Shown piece after piece: positions 8,988 through 17,977 of a stretch of DNA of 62,385 nucleotides. How positions within the stretch are numbered: the first letter of the stretch is position 1; the number at the start of each line of letters is the position of its first letter. Made by a program: the position numbers and the translations under genes. This stretch comes from Deltaproteobacteria bacterium (GTDB lineage: Bacteria > Desulfobacterota > Binatia > UBA9968 > JAJDTQ01). Location of the stretch: positions 1 to 62,385 of the forward strand of contig JAPOPM010000100.1 in assembly GCA_026712905.1 (NCBI GenBank). The letters are read 5' to 3'. The notes under the pieces were generated by a model. It was not told where the DNA came from, did no database searches, and saw only the letters and a program-made list of their open reading frames with translations.

Positions 8988-9983
8988 CTACGCCCCGAAC
9001 GCGGGCATCACCTTCTCGGCCAGGGCTTCCACGGTCTCTTCGTAGACGCGCCGGGCGGGGGTCAGCATGACGCGATGGACGCCGGCGTCCGCCAGCTCCT
9101 CCAGTCGCGTGATGCACTCCTTGGGGGTTCCGGCGATGGCGAAGCGGCGTACGAGATAGTCGGTGATCAAGGCCGGGTCGGAGCGGTCCTCCATGGGCTT
9201 GGACTGGTCGAAGGCCCCCATGAACTCCCGGATGCTCTCCATCTCTTCCTCGGGCACGGTCTCGAGGGTGGACTGGAAGTTGTGGTGGGCGCGGTTGGCG
9301 AGGCGGCGGCGCACGATCTGGCGCGCTTCGTCGCCGTCGTCCTTGATGCACACCATGCCGCAGGCCAGGGTGGCGATCTCGTCCGCCGAGCGCCCGGCCT
9401 CGGCCGCGCCCTCGGCGATGCGCGTCAGCGCCCAGCTCACCGCGCGGGGCTCCACGCCGCTCCCGAGGAAAACGCCGTCGGCCACCCGCCCCGCCAGCCG
9501 CAGGCCCTTGGGTCCCTCCATGGAGAGGTACACCGGCGTCGGCATCATCCGGTAGTTCACGCGCACGCGGTTGTTGGGGGTCACCAGCTCGCCCCCTTGC
9601 AGGATGCCGCGAATGGTGCGCACGCCCTCCTCGAACTCCTTGAGCCGGGTGGCCCTGCGGCCCATGGCGTACACCGGACCGTCGCCGGTGCCCAGGCCGA
9701 GGACCGCGCGGCCGTCGGAGATGTCGCTCAGGGTCGCGGCGGACCCCGCCAGGACCGTGGCGTCCTGGTAAACCATGTTGGTGACGGCCGTGCCGAGCTT
9801 CAGGCGATTCGTGGCCACCGCGCAAACGGCCAGGATCTGGAAGGGCTCCGGGGTGCTGAGCTGGCTGCAGCCCAGATAGATGCCCTCGAAACCGAGCTGC
9901 TCCGCGCGCACCACGCGGTCGCGGATCCGCGCCGCCTCCTTCAGGCCGCCGTTGGGACTGTGAAGACTGAACTGCATCTGCAT
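8988..9983 (-). CDS. LLM-class (luciferase-like) flavin-dependent oxidoreductase
   Basis: 331 residues from the ATG at 9983, chosen over an upstream in-frame start because GGAGG lies at good spacing. The fold markers are 'RAEQLGFEGIYLGCSQLS', 'NRLKLGTAVTNMVYQDATVLAGSAATLSD', 'GRAVLGLGTGDGPVYAMG' and 'VADGVFLGSG', typical of the F420- or FMN-using luciferase-like family related to methylenetetrahydromethanopterin reductase. Substrate unknown. It lies upstream of the frameshifted LLM gene on the same strand with a gap of about 115 bases, so the two may have been a tandem pair. Confidence 0.88.
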   Translation of the reverse strand: MQMQFSLHSPNGGLKEAARIRDRVVRAEQLGFEGIYLGCSQLSTPEPFQILAVCAVATNRLKLGTAVTNMVYQDATVLAGSAATLSDISDGRAVLGLGTGDGPVYAMGRRATRLKEFEEGVRTIRGILQGGELVTPNNRVRVNYRMMPTPVYLSMEGPKGLRLAGRVADGVFLGSGVEPRAVSWALTRIAEGAAEAGRSADEIATLACGMVCIKDDGDEARQIVRRRLANRAHHNFQSTLETVPEEEMESIREFMGAFDQSKPMEDRSDPALITDYLVRRFAIAGTPKECITRLEELADAGVHRVMLTPARRVYEETVEALAEKVMPAFGA

Positions 9984-10220
9984 GAAGGACCTCCCGGACG
10001 TTGCGCTGGCGATCATCGAGCGAACCTTGCGGTTTCAGCCGCACTTTGAAATGCTTCTGCCGATTCCGTGGACGCCGTGGCGCGTGCACCGCATCATAAC
10101 GGCTGCAAGGGGCCGGTGCCAAACGGCGTCATCCGGAGCAAGGTGAGCGCAAATGCCGTTATTCAGGGACCAACGGACGATGATCGCGGGAATACACAGG
10201 GCTCGGACGCCATGCCGCCG

Positions 10221-11153
10221 TCACGCCCCGCCGCGCAGGACGGCGGCGGTCGTGGCCCGGGTTGCGGCGGTGTATCCATTTGCCGTGACGGTCAGATGAT
10301 TCCCCAGAACGTCGTGGAACGCCGGCAACCGGTGGAACGGTACGGCCGGATAGGCGTGGTGCTCGACGTGGAAAGGCATGTTCCAGGCGATGAAGCGCAC
10401 CAGCACCGTCGTGAAAGTCGTGCGCGTGTTCTCCAGCATGTTGGGCACGTGCGGACACCCGGTGTGCTCGGCCAGCAGGTAGATGCGCAGAAAAGGCTCG
10501 CCCAGAAGCACGGGCAGGAGCCACAACCACAACAGCGCCGCGTTGCCGAAGAAGACCGAGACCCCTGCCGCCACGATGTAGATTGCGAGGAACCACCGGG
10601 CTTCCCGCGTCACCGCGGCCCGCGCCGGCGGCGGAACGAACGCGTCGCGGTTCAAGCCGGCGGCGTTGACGACCAGCGTGCGCAACTGGCCGGGCCAGTA
10701 GGGGCCGGCGGCAATGTGCCAGGCGAGACCGGCCCTCGAACGCGGCAACGGCCGGGCCAGCTCCGGGTCGCGGGCCGGATCATGCGTGTAGCGGTGATGG
10801 TCCATGTGGAAATGTTGAAACCAGACCGGCGGCAGCAGACGGACGACTCCGGCGCCCCAGGCCGCGGCCGCGTTGAGCCCGGCGCTACGGAACGGCGTCT
10901 TGTGCACCGCCTCATGCTGCAGGCAGAACAGGAAGACCAGCAGGATGCCGTGAAACGGCAGCAGGACCGGCCAGCCGGGCGCCTCGAACGCGATGAGGGA
11001 ACCGGTCACCCCGAGGGCCCCCAGATGGCCCGAGAGGTGGAGGAGGCCCTTGACATTTGAACGCCGCAGCAGGTCGAGCCGCTGCTCGCGGCTCAACCGT
11101 CCGACGAGTTCGTGATGATCCGGCGCGTGGCGCGACGGTTCGTATTCAGCCAT
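10221..11153 (-). CDS. Membrane fatty acid desaturase
   Basis: 310 residues. The three di-iron histidine boxes are all present: 'HEAVH' near residue 85, 'HFHMDHHR' near 120 and 'HVEHH' near 270. Hydrophobic helices surround them ('WPVLLPFHGILLVFLFCLQ', 'FLAIYIVAAGVSVFFGNAALL'), as expected for an O2-dependent integral membrane desaturase or hydroxylase. The ATG at 11153 is preferred to upstream in-frame starts because the upstream extension is low-complexity and the family opens at about this point. It is divergent from the binding-fold gene at 11242, with only 88 bases between the starts. Confidence 0.9.
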   Translation of the reverse strand: MAEYEPSRHAPDHHELVGRLSREQRLDLLRRSNVKGLLHLSGHLGALGVTGSLIAFEAPGWPVLLPFHGILLVFLFCLQHEAVHKTPFRSAGLNAAAAWGAGVVRLLPPVWFQHFHMDHHRYTHDPARDPELARPLPRSRAGLAWHIAAGPYWPGQLRTLVVNAAGLNRDAFVPPPARAAVTREARWFLAIYIVAAGVSVFFGNAALLWLWLLPVLLGEPFLRIYLLAEHTGCPHVPNMLENTRTTFTTVLVRFIAWNMPFHVEHHAYPAVPFHRLPAFHDVLGNHLTVTANGYTAATRATTAAVLRGGA

Positions 11154-11241
11154 CGATCCCTGCCCGATGCCTCGGCCTTTCGGCTCTGACGCCCCCGATC
11201 CAGAATGGATTCGTCCTGAACCTACCACGGAGGAAAGAACC

Positions 11242-12234
11242 TTGGGAAATCTTTCATTGACCCTGGCCACCGGGCCGTATGACCGGGTCGAAGCCATCGC
11301 CAAGGGCGAGGTGCGGCCCGAGGGCATCGACGTCACCTGCCTTCAGATCCAGTCGCCGCCGGAGATCTTCACGCGCATGATGAAGACCCGTGCCTTCGAC
11401 CTGTGCGAGATGTCCCTGTCCACCTACGTGACCCGGCGCGCGCGCGGCTCGTTCCCGTTCATCGCGCTGCCGGTGTTCCCTTCGCGGCTCTTCCGCCACG
11501 CTTACGTCTACGTAAACCGGGAACAGGGCATCACCGAACCCGCCGACTTGAACGGGAAGCGCGTGGGCGTCCAGGAGTACGGCCAGACCGCGGCGGTGTG
11601 GGTCCGCGGCATCCTGCAGCACCGCCACGGCGTCGATCTGTCCAGCATCCGCTGGATCGAGGGCGGCGTGAACGCGCCGAGGCCGCCGGACGACGAGGTG
11701 GACCTGAGGCCGTTGAGCGACCTGGATCTCGAAACGGCTCCGGCGGACAAGTCCATCAACGACCTGCTGGCGGCGGGTGACATCGCCGCCTATCTCGGCG
11801 CCCGGCAACCGGACGCCCTGGGGACGAACCCGGCCGTCGGCCGGCTGTTCGAGGACTACCGCCGGGCCGAACGGGAGTACTTCCAGGCCACCGGCATCTT
11901 CCCCATCATGCACACCATCGTCATGCGCGAGGAGCTGCACGCGCGGCACCCGTGGATCGCCGAGACCATGTTCAAGGCCTTCCAGGCGGCCAAGGCCTGG
12001 ACGCTGAAACACATGGGGTTCACCGGCACCATGGTGTACATGGTGCCCTGGCTCAACGCCGAGATGGACGAGATCCGCGAGCTGTTCGGCGGCGACCCCT
12101 ATCCCTACGGCGTAGAGGCCAACCGCAACACGCTGGAAACGTTCATGCAGTACCTCGTGGAGCAAGGGTTCGTGGCGGAGCCGAGGCCGGCGCTGGAGGA
12201 CCTGTTCACGCCCATCGTGGGGTGGGCGGAGTAG
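11242..12234 (+). CDS. Periplasmic-binding-fold protein (NMT1/THI5-like), paralogue 2
   Basis: 330 residues from a TTG start, chosen because GGAGGAAAG precedes it by the right distance and the family N-terminus 'LSLTLATGPYDRVEAIAKGEV' begins immediately after. No signal peptide is present. It keeps the family blocks 'FDLCEMSLSTY', 'FPSRLFRHAYVYVN', 'GKRVGVQEYGQTAAVWVRG' and the C-terminal 'DPYPYGVEANRNTLETF', which recur in the paralogues at 5722 and 32462. It may be a decarboxylase-type enzyme or an orphan binding protein. Confidence 0.8.
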   Translation: MGNLSLTLATGPYDRVEAIAKGEVRPEGIDVTCLQIQSPPEIFTRMMKTRAFDLCEMSLSTYVTRRARGSFPFIALPVFPSRLFRHAYVYVNREQGITEPADLNGKRVGVQEYGQTAAVWVRGILQHRHGVDLSSIRWIEGGVNAPRPPDDEVDLRPLSDLDLETAPADKSINDLLAAGDIAAYLGARQPDALGTNPAVGRLFEDYRRAEREYFQATGIFPIMHTIVMREELHARHPWIAETMFKAFQAAKAWTLKHMGFTGTMVYMVPWLNAEMDEIRELFGGDPYPYGVEANRNTLETFMQYLVEQGFVAEPRPALEDLFTPIVGWAE

Positions 12235-12315
12235 CCGCGGTGCCGCCTTGCACCCCTCCCCTCGCCCCGCCTCGACCACGCCGAAAACCGGGAATGCCGG
12301 ACGACGCGTGCCGGC

Positions 12316-12345
12316 TTGACACCCTCGCGACCGAGGGCGTAGAAG
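12316..12345 (+). promoter_or_regulatory. Candidate sigma-70 promoter for the cupin-TRAP unit
   Basis: TTGACA at 12316-12321 is followed after 18 bases by TAGAAG at 12340-12345, a good -35 and a 4/6 match to the -10. It lies about 65 bases before the start of the cupin-like gene that opens the TRAP unit. Confidence 0.4.
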
Positions 12346-12366
12346 GGTTTTACTGTTGGAGTTTTC

Positions 12367-12383
12367 TCGGGACGAAGTCCCGA
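12367..12383 (+). promoter_or_regulatory. Small hairpin in the leader of the cupin-TRAP unit
   Basis: TCGGGAC-GAA-GTCCCGA forms a perfect 7-base-pair stem with a three-base loop, about 26 bases before the start codon and downstream of the candidate promoter. It would lie in the 5' leader of the transcript. Confidence 0.4.
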
Positions 12384-12409
12384 AATATCGTTTCCGGAGG
12401 AGTCGTATC

Positions 12410-12910
12410 ATGAGCCATACACTGGAACAATTCGCCGCTGACTGTCATCGCATCCTCAAGGCGGAGCCCGGCCCCGAGGGGCGGCAGAAGGTCGTTTCGC
12501 TGGTGGAACAGGTCTGCAAGGACCAGGAGTTCATCGACAAGTACGTCGAGGACGAACAGCCCGAGCGCAAGGTGATCTACGAAGATTCCGAGCTGGGCTT
12601 CTGCATCCTGGCGCACCACAACAAGGGCGCCAAGGGCAGCAACCCGCACGACCACGGCCCGGCATGGGCCATCTACGGGCAGGCGTCCGGCGAGACCGAG
12701 ATGACCGACTGGGAGAAGGTCGAACCCGCGGGCGAAGGCAAGAAGGGCAAGGCGCGCAAGCTGCACACCTACACCCTCAAGCCGGGCATGGCGCATCTCT
12801 ACAACGAAGGCGACCTGCACTCGCCCTGGCGCGCCGACACCACCAAGCTGATCCGCATCGAGGGCAGGAACATGGAGAAGGTGAAGCGCTACCCCTACGA
12901 GGCGATCTGA
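12410..12910 (+). CDS. Cupin-like small protein (cysteine-dioxygenase-like fold)
   Basis: 166 residues. The central block 'SNPHDHGPAWAIYGQASGETEMTDW' carries the HxH of a cupin metal site, followed by 'KPGMAHLYNEGDLHSPW' with a further His. This pattern resembles the cysteine dioxygenase / polar-residue cupin group, which binds one Fe(II) or other metal. CCGGAGGAG precedes the ATG. It is the first gene of the TRAP transporter unit (51 bases before dctP), so it may act on the imported carboxylate (inference). Confidence 0.75.
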   Translation: MSHTLEQFAADCHRILKAEPGPEGRQKVVSLVEQVCKDQEFIDKYVEDEQPERKVIYEDSELGFCILAHHNKGAKGSNPHDHGPAWAIYGQASGETEMTDWEKVEPAGEGKKGKARKLHTYTLKPGMAHLYNEGDLHSPWRADTTKLIRIEGRNMEKVKRYPYEAI

Positions 12911-12960
12911 CGGAAACAGCCGACCCGTTGCCTGACGACATAACCGAAGACCGGAGGCCT

Positions 12961-13980
12961 ATGATGCGCACGCAGCCCTTTGCGAAAGTCTCTCTACTCG
13001 CCCTCTTGCTGGCCTTGCCCCTGTGGACCCTCACCGCCGCCCCACCGGCGGACGCCAAGGAGGTCGTGATCCGCGCCATCGCGGCGTGGCCGCTGAGCTG
13101 CAACTGCGACTTGATGTACAAGAAGTACATCGAGCGTGTGAACGAGAACGGCAAGGGCGTGGTGAAGATCCGGCTCCTGGGCGGACCCGAGGTGGCCCCG
13201 GCCTTCGAGCAGCTTCAGGCCCTGCGCACGGGCATCGCGGACATGACCCACTCCGCGGGTGCCTACTACGTCGGCGAGACCATTGAAGCCGCGGCCATGT
13301 ATCTTATCGCCCCGACCGACCTGAAGAATTACCTGCAGGCCCTGCGCAAGAGCGGTGCCCTGGAGATCATCAACGAGGCCTACGCCAAGAAATCGGGCGT
13401 GCGTTTCGTCGGCATCACGGTGGGAGGAACCGGGTTCCGCTTCCTCATGGCCAAGCCCATCAAGGACCTCAACGGTCTCAAGGGCCTGCGGATCCGCGCA
13501 TCCGGCGCCCAGGACGCGAAAGCCATCCAGTTTCTCGGGGGCTCGCCCCAGACCATCCCGGCCAACGAGCTCTACACGGCGTTGCAGCGCGGCGTCGTGG
13601 ACGGGGCCTACCGGGCGCCCGACGACGCCTGGAGCTTCGGTGAAAGGGACGTCTACAAGGCGATGATCTCCACGCCCATTCAGCTTTCGCCCGGCGGCAT
13701 CTACGTCGCCACGCGGGCTTGGGACAAGTGGCCGGACGCCGTGAAGAAGGTGCTCACGGAAACGTCCCTGGCGATGGAGGCGGAGGTCCTCAACTACTAC
13801 CACCAGTCCGATCAGAACTCGATCAAGAAGCTGCAGGCCAACGGCATGAAGGTCATCGAGGTGGACGATGCCGCCAAGAAGCGGCTGACCGACGCCCGCA
13901 ACGCCTACTGGGCCGACCTGCTCAAGCAATCGCCCGAGTTCGGAGCGCGGCTCCAGAAGGCCCTGGCGCCCTACAACTGA
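12961..13980 (+). CDS. dctP: TRAP transporter periplasmic solute-binding subunit (DctP family)
   Basis: 339 residues with a clear Sec signal peptide (hydrophobic run 'VSLLALLLALPLWTLTA', likely cut after 'ADA'). The mature part shows DctP markers: 'EVAPAFEQLQALRTGIADM', 'IKDLNGLKGLRIRASG' and 'IPANELYTALQRGVVDGA', with the conserved Arg of the carboxylate site in 'GLRIRASG'. It delivers a carboxylate or similar anion to the QM permease. Two ATG codons are adjacent; CCGGAGG supports this start region. A perfect hairpin separates it from the small permease gene. Confidence 0.93.
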   Translation: MMRTQPFAKVSLLALLLALPLWTLTAAPPADAKEVVIRAIAAWPLSCNCDLMYKKYIERVNENGKGVVKIRLLGGPEVAPAFEQLQALRTGIADMTHSAGAYYVGETIEAAAMYLIAPTDLKNYLQALRKSGALEIINEAYAKKSGVRFVGITVGGTGFRFLMAKPIKDLNGLKGLRIRASGAQDAKAIQFLGGSPQTIPANELYTALQRGVVDGAYRAPDDAWSFGERDVYKAMISTPIQLSPGGIYVATRAWDKWPDAVKKVLTETSLAMEAEVLNYYHQSDQNSIKKLQANGMKVIEVDDAAKKRLTDARNAYWADLLKQSPEFGARLQKALAPYN

Positions 13981-14004
13981 TCCGGGCCTACCGGACGTGA
14001 AGCG

Positions 14005-14049
14005 CGGCGGCTGCCGGTCCGTATTGATGCGGCCCACCGGCAGCCGCCG
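14005..14049 (+). terminator. Perfect 14-bp hairpin between dctP and dctQ
   Basis: CGGCGGCTGCCGGT at 14005-14018 pairs perfectly with ACCGGCAGCCGCCG at 14036-14049 around a 17-base loop. No T-run follows, so it is not a standard intrinsic terminator. Hairpins at this point in binding-protein operons are known to protect the upstream mRNA and lower expression of the membrane genes; that role here is inference. Confidence 0.7.
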
Positions 14050-14064
14050 GCCGCGACTCACCTC

Positions 14065-14580
14065 ATGCTGCAAACCCTGAGCCTCGCCTTCGACAAGGCG
14101 AACCGCGCGCTCAGTTCCATCTCCGCCGCGTTCGTGGTGGTGATGGTCGTCTCCATTCTCTACGACGTCTTCGCCCGCCTGATCTTCCACGCGCCCACCA
14201 TCTGGGTCATCGACATGAACGAATACCTGCTGGTGTACCTCACCTTCGTTCCGGCCGCGTGGATCCTGATGAACGACCATCACGTCAAGGTCGAGCTCCT
14301 GACCGTACGGCTCAGGCCCACGCCGCAACGCCGGCTCCGGGTCGTCACCGACATCCTCGGACTTGTCTACTGTGTCGTCTTGACGTGGCAGGCCTGGGCG
14401 GTGGCTTGGCACGCGTTGGAGAACGGCTACCGTTTCTCCACCGCTCTCAACTTCCCGAAGTTCCCGGTGCTGGTCATCATCCCCATCGGGGCCGCGTGGC
14501 TGGGCTTGGGCTTCGTTTTCAGGATCCTTGCCGGTTCGCGCGCGCCCGCGCCGCTGACGCCCGGGGAAGGAGGCCTCTGA
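14065..14580 (+). CDS. dctQ: TRAP transporter small permease (DctQ family)
   Basis: 171 residues with four predicted membrane helices, including 'ISAAFVVVMVVSILYDVFARLIF', 'YLLVYLTFVPAAWILMND', 'GLVYCVVLTWQAWAVAWHAL' and 'FPVLVIIPIGAAWLGLGFVF'. The 'YDVFARLIF' and 'DHHVKVELL' segments are characteristic of DctQ subunits, which scaffold the large DctM subunit in the inner membrane. Its stop codon overlaps the likely start of dctM, indicating translational coupling. Confidence 0.9.
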   Translation: MLQTLSLAFDKANRALSSISAAFVVVMVVSILYDVFARLIFHAPTIWVIDMNEYLLVYLTFVPAAWILMNDHHVKVELLTVRLRPTPQRRLRVVTDILGLVYCVVLTWQAWAVAWHALENGYRFSTALNFPKFPVLVIIPIGAAWLGLGFVFRILAGSRAPAPLTPGEGGL

Positions 14581-15893
14581 TTATCATCGAGTGGTGGATC
14601 GTTCTGGTCGTCATGTTCGGCGCTCTCATGCTGCTGATGGCGTCGGGCATCCCCATCGCGTTCGCGTTCGGCGTGCTGAACCTCGTTTTCCTGTACGTGC
14701 TGGTGGGGCCGGGAGCGCTCCAGGCGGTGGCGCTGAGCAGCTTCACCAGCGTCGGCACCTTCGCGTTCATCGCCCTGCCCCTATTCGTCCTGATGGGCGA
14801 GCTGGTGCTTCATTCGGGCCTCGCGGCCCTCGCCATCAACTCCATCGGCAAGTGGCTCGGCAAGATGCCCGGCCGCCTCGCGGTGCTGGCGGTGCTGGCG
14901 GGCACGGCCTTCGGCGCCGGCAGCGGCTCGAGCATGGCCAGTTCCGCCACCCTGGGAACGATCCTGATCCCGGAGATGCGCAAGCAGGGCTACGACACGG
15001 GCCTGGCCGTGGGCACCCTGGCCACCTCCGGCGGCCTCGCCGTGTTGATCCCGCCCAGCGCGCTCATGGTCATCTTCGGCGGCATCAGCCAACTCTCGGT
15101 GGGTGATTTGCTCATCGGCGGGGTCCTGCCGGGACTGCTGCTGGCGACACTGCTCTTCGGCTACATCGTCATCGCCTGCACCATCTGGCCGCAGCTTGCC
15201 CCCGCGGTGGAAGTCGAGAAGGTGTCCTGGGGCGAGCGCATGGCCGCGCTCAAGTACTTCCTGCCGCTGGTGGTGCTGGTGCTGGTGGTGTTGGGGTCCA
15301 TCTTCATGGGCATCGCCACCCCCAGCGAGTCCGCCGCCATGGGCGTGGCCGGGGCCTTTTGCCTGGGCATCGCCTACCGGCGCCTGTCGTGGGAGATCCT
15401 GAAGTCGTCGCTGCGTGGCACCGTGGAGGTCTCCGGCTTCGCCCTCCTCATCGTCACCAGCGCCACCGCCTTCAGCCAGATCCTGGCCCACTCCGGCGCC
15501 GCCATGGGCCTCTCCACCTTCGCCACCGAACTGGCCGTGTCCCAGTGGATCATCATCGCCGCCATGCAGATCGTGATCCTCATCATGGGCGCGTTCATGG
15601 AGCCCATCTCCATCATGCTCATCACGGTGCCGATCTTCTTCCCCGTGATCCGCTCCCTCGGCCTCGACCCCCTGTGGTTCGCCATCGTCACCATGGTGAA
15701 CATCGAGCTGTCCCTCATCACCCCGCCCTTCGGCATGAACCTCTTCGTCCTCAAGGGCGTCTCCCCGCCCGACGTCACCCTCGGCGCCATCTACCGCGGC
15801 GTCGTCCCCTTCGTCCTCATCAACATCATCGCCCTCGCCCTGGTGATGCTGTTTCCGCCCATCGCCATCTGGCTGCCGGGGCTGATGCGGTAA
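14580..15893 (+). CDS. dctM: TRAP transporter large permease (DctM family)
   Basis: About 437 residues with some 11-12 membrane helices. The family signatures 'LPLFVLMGELVLHSG', 'GAGSGSSMASSATLGTILIPEM' and 'SGGLAVLIPPSALMVIFG' are intact; DctM carries the sodium-coupled substrate path. The start is unusual. The N-terminal helix begins at 'IIIEWWIVLVV', but no ATG, GTG or TTG is in place there; AAGGAGG at 14567-14573 points to CTG 14577, ATT 14580 or ATC 14583. The first ATG (14613) would remove about half of the first helix. I use ATT 14580, overlapping the dctQ stop. Confidence 0.9.
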   Translation: MIIEWWIVLVVMFGALMLLMASGIPIAFAFGVLNLVFLYVLVGPGALQAVALSSFTSVGTFAFIALPLFVLMGELVLHSGLAALAINSIGKWLGKMPGRLAVLAVLAGTAFGAGSGSSMASSATLGTILIPEMRKQGYDTGLAVGTLATSGGLAVLIPPSALMVIFGGISQLSVGDLLIGGVLPGLLLATLLFGYIVIACTIWPQLAPAVEVEKVSWGERMAALKYFLPLVVLVLVVLGSIFMGIATPSESAAMGVAGAFCLGIAYRRLSWEILKSSLRGTVEVSGFALLIVTSATAFSQILAHSGAAMGLSTFATELAVSQWIIIAAMQIVILIMGAFMEPISIMLITVPIFFPVIRSLGLDPLWFAIVTMVNIELSLITPPFGMNLFVLKGVSPPDVTLGAIYRGVVPFVLINIIALALVMLFPPIAIWLPGLMR

Positions 15894-15995
15894 GCCGCGG
15901 CCGGTTTGCGCCGCACGTCCTCTTACGCCATTCTGCTATCTCCATAGTTGGAGCGAGTGAACACGGATGTAGACATTCCAAGGGACCGTCTCGCA

Positions 15996-16394
15996 ATGAC
16001 AAAGATAGTCTTGGCAGCGGCAGGCTATGTGCTGATCGTTTTCCCCCTGGCATTGGCTTGGCATCTAGGGCTCTTCAAAGAGAAATATCAGACCTTTGGC
16101 TATTTCGCGGGAGAGCCAAATGTCCTGGTAGGCTTGGCCGCGGTTGTCATCCAAGGGGTGGTGTTGTCATTGATCTATCGACTGTTCCATTCAGGCGGTG
16201 CCGGGTTTGCACGAGCCTTCCGGTTCGCGGGCCTCATGGGGCTGTTCTTCTGGACGTCGCATGTTTTGGCTTTTGTCGCGAAACAGAACGTGCCAAACGC
16301 AGGCGGCTTCATCGTGATGGAAACAGGGTATCTCGTCGCGCAGTTCGGCCTTTTCGCGTTGGTGCTTGGCTTGATCTATCGAGGCGCCGAATGA
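15996..16394 (+). CDS. Small four-helix membrane protein, family unknown
   Basis: 132 residues with four hydrophobic segments: 'IVLAAAGYVLIVFPLALAWHL', 'VLVGLAAVVIQGVVLSLIY', 'GFARAFRFAGLMGLFFWTS' and 'YLVAQFGLFALVLGLIYRG'. The ATG at 15996 is chosen because the first helix begins directly after it. GC content and third-position GC are visibly lower than in the TRAP genes before and the LLM gene after it, which suggests a different origin. I recognise the layout (short, four helices, conserved 'GYFAGEPNVLVGL') but can give no function. Confidence 0.7.
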   Translation: MTKIVLAAAGYVLIVFPLALAWHLGLFKEKYQTFGYFAGEPNVLVGLAAVVIQGVVLSLIYRLFHSGGAGFARAFRFAGLMGLFFWTSHVLAFVAKQNVPNAGGFIVMETGYLVAQFGLFALVLGLIYRGAE

Positions 16395-16449
16395 AGAAAC
16401 CCAACATTCAACGCCCAAGGGCGTCCTCACATTCCCCGGATCGGGCTAC

Positions 16450-17439
16450 TCATAACCCGCCAACCCTCGGCAGCACCTCCTCCACCATCATCGCCATCGA
16501 CTCCAGGATACTGGCCTGATCCAGGCCGGCGAAGTTCATGGAGAAGATGATGTAGTTGGAGCCGGTGTCGGCGATTTCCTCGATCTGCTCGATGCAGCGG
16601 GCGGGGCCGCCTACCATGAGCATGCGCCCCTGATCCAGCTCGTCATAGCCGCGCGGACGCACGCTCTTGCGCGCCTCGTAGTAGCGGCTCATGGCGGGGC
16701 GGGCGCGGCGTCGGGCGGCGGCGTCGGACTCCGCCACGTGGGTGTGGATGGTCTGGCCCACGTCCAGCGTAGCGGGGTCGTGGCCGTTCCGGGTCAGGGT
16801 TTCCTTGTAGAAGGCCACCTTGCGTTTGACCTCGGCCATGTCCTTGCAGCTCGCGAAGGGGATGCCGAGAATGGGGTAGCCGCGTTCTCCCGCCACCTGG
16901 TAGGAGCCCTGGCTCAGGGCGGCGAAGTACACGGGCGGCAACGGGCGCTGCACCGGTTGGACGTTCAGGGACACGTCGTCGATGTGATGGAACCGTCCCT
17001 GGTAGGACACCCTCCCCTCGCGCCAGGCCATCTCGACGACTTCCAGGCTTTCCACCAGCAGGTCGCGGTTGTCCTCCTTGACGCCGAAGCCGACCAACTC
17101 GGGCGGGGTGCCGCGGCCCACGCCGAAGTCGAGCCGGCCGCCGCTCAGGACATCGATCATGGCGTATTCCTCGGCCGTCACGATGGGGTCCCGGTAGGGC
17201 AGCAGCGCCACCGCGACGCCGAGGCGGATGGTGTCGGTGCACGTGGCCGCGGCGGACATGAGCACGGTGGGCGACGGGATCACGCCGTGGAAGTCGAAGT
17301 GGTGCTCGCCGAACCAGAAGCACTCGTAGCCCAGGGACTCGCCGTGGCGGACCTGCTCCAGCATCCGCTCGTAGTAGGCCGTGAGGTCGAGCCGGAGCTC
17401 CGGGTCGTCGTCCCCGATGATGAACAGACCGTATTTCAT
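16450..17439 (-). CDS. LLM-class flavin-dependent oxidoreductase
   Basis: 329 residues. 'MKYGLFIIGDDDPELR' starts the luciferase-fold barrel, followed by 'SLGYECFWFGEHHFDFHG', 'TIRLGVAVALLPYRDPI', 'AEEYAMIDVLSGGRLDFGVGRG' and 'GSNYIIFSMNFAGL', all typical of the FMN-dependent bacterial luciferase-like group. The start at 17439 is preferred to the upstream in-frame ATG because AGAGG precedes it and family homology begins there. It is divergent from soxY, the two starts being about 50 bases apart. Confidence 0.9.
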   Translation of the reverse strand: MKYGLFIIGDDDPELRLDLTAYYERMLEQVRHGESLGYECFWFGEHHFDFHGVIPSPTVLMSAAATCTDTIRLGVAVALLPYRDPIVTAEEYAMIDVLSGGRLDFGVGRGTPPELVGFGVKEDNRDLLVESLEVVEMAWREGRVSYQGRFHHIDDVSLNVQPVQRPLPPVYFAALSQGSYQVAGERGYPILGIPFASCKDMAEVKRKVAFYKETLTRNGHDPATLDVGQTIHTHVAESDAAARRRARPAMSRYYEARKSVRPRGYDELDQGRMLMVGGPARCIEQIEEIADTGSNYIIFSMNFAGLDQASILESMAMMVEEVLPRVGGL

Positions 17440-17491
17440 GCGCGCCTCTTTCGCTGTGGATTTCGAGCGTTTACTATAGGAGTGCATGGAG

Positions 17492-17926
17492 ATGAACGCT
17501 ACACGCAGGGAAATCCTATCCTATGCGGCCGCGGCACTGGCGGCGTTGGCGGCTGGTTTGTCCGGTCTCCTTCCCGTTCGCTCAGCGCGGGCGGCCAACG
17601 GGACGCAGCTCGCCATCGCGCTGTTCACCAAGGGCGCGCTGCCGCTGGAGGGCGGGGTGCGCATCGAGGCGCCGGAGATCGCCGACAACGGCGGGGCGGT
17701 GCCGGTCCGGGTCTCCGCCGAGGGTGCCCGGCGCATCGCGTTGTTCGCGGACGGCAACCCGAGTCCCGGCGTCGCCGTGTTCACATTCGGGCAATGGGTC
17801 ACGCCCACGGCGTCGACGCGCATCCGGCTGGCCGGGAGCCAGAAGCTGGTCGCGGTGGCGGAAATGGCCGACGGCACGTTCCGCACGACCTTCCGTGCGA
17901 TCAAGGTGACGGCGGGCGGTTGCTGA
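17492..17926 (+). CDS. soxY: Thiosulfate-carrier protein SoxY
   Basis: 144 residues. The N-terminus 'MNATRREILSYAAAALAALAAG' is a Tat-type signal, as expected for SoxY, which is exported folded with SoxZ. The body ends '…FRAIKVTAGGC'. SoxY carries its substrate on a Cys in a C-terminal GGCGG arm; here the protein stops directly after the Cys, so the arm lacks its two terminal glycines. Start at the second of two nearby ATGs (17486 or 17492). First gene of a unit with soxZ, cytochrome and fccB. Confidence 0.88.
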   Translation: MNATRREILSYAAAALAALAAGLSGLLPVRSARAANGTQLAIALFTKGALPLEGGVRIEAPEIADNGGAVPVRVSAEGARRIALFADGNPSPGVAVFTFGQWVTPTASTRIRLAGSQKLVAVAEMADGTFRTTFRAIKVTAGGC

Positions 17927-17977
17927 TGAGCCGACGGAAGCGTCCTTCATGAGCTTGTTCGTGACGCAGCACACCAG

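Noticed and set aside
14259..14580. An N-terminal extension of dctM reading back through dctQ
   Set aside because: It overlaps dctQ in another frame, is Arg/Pro-rich and has no family similarity.
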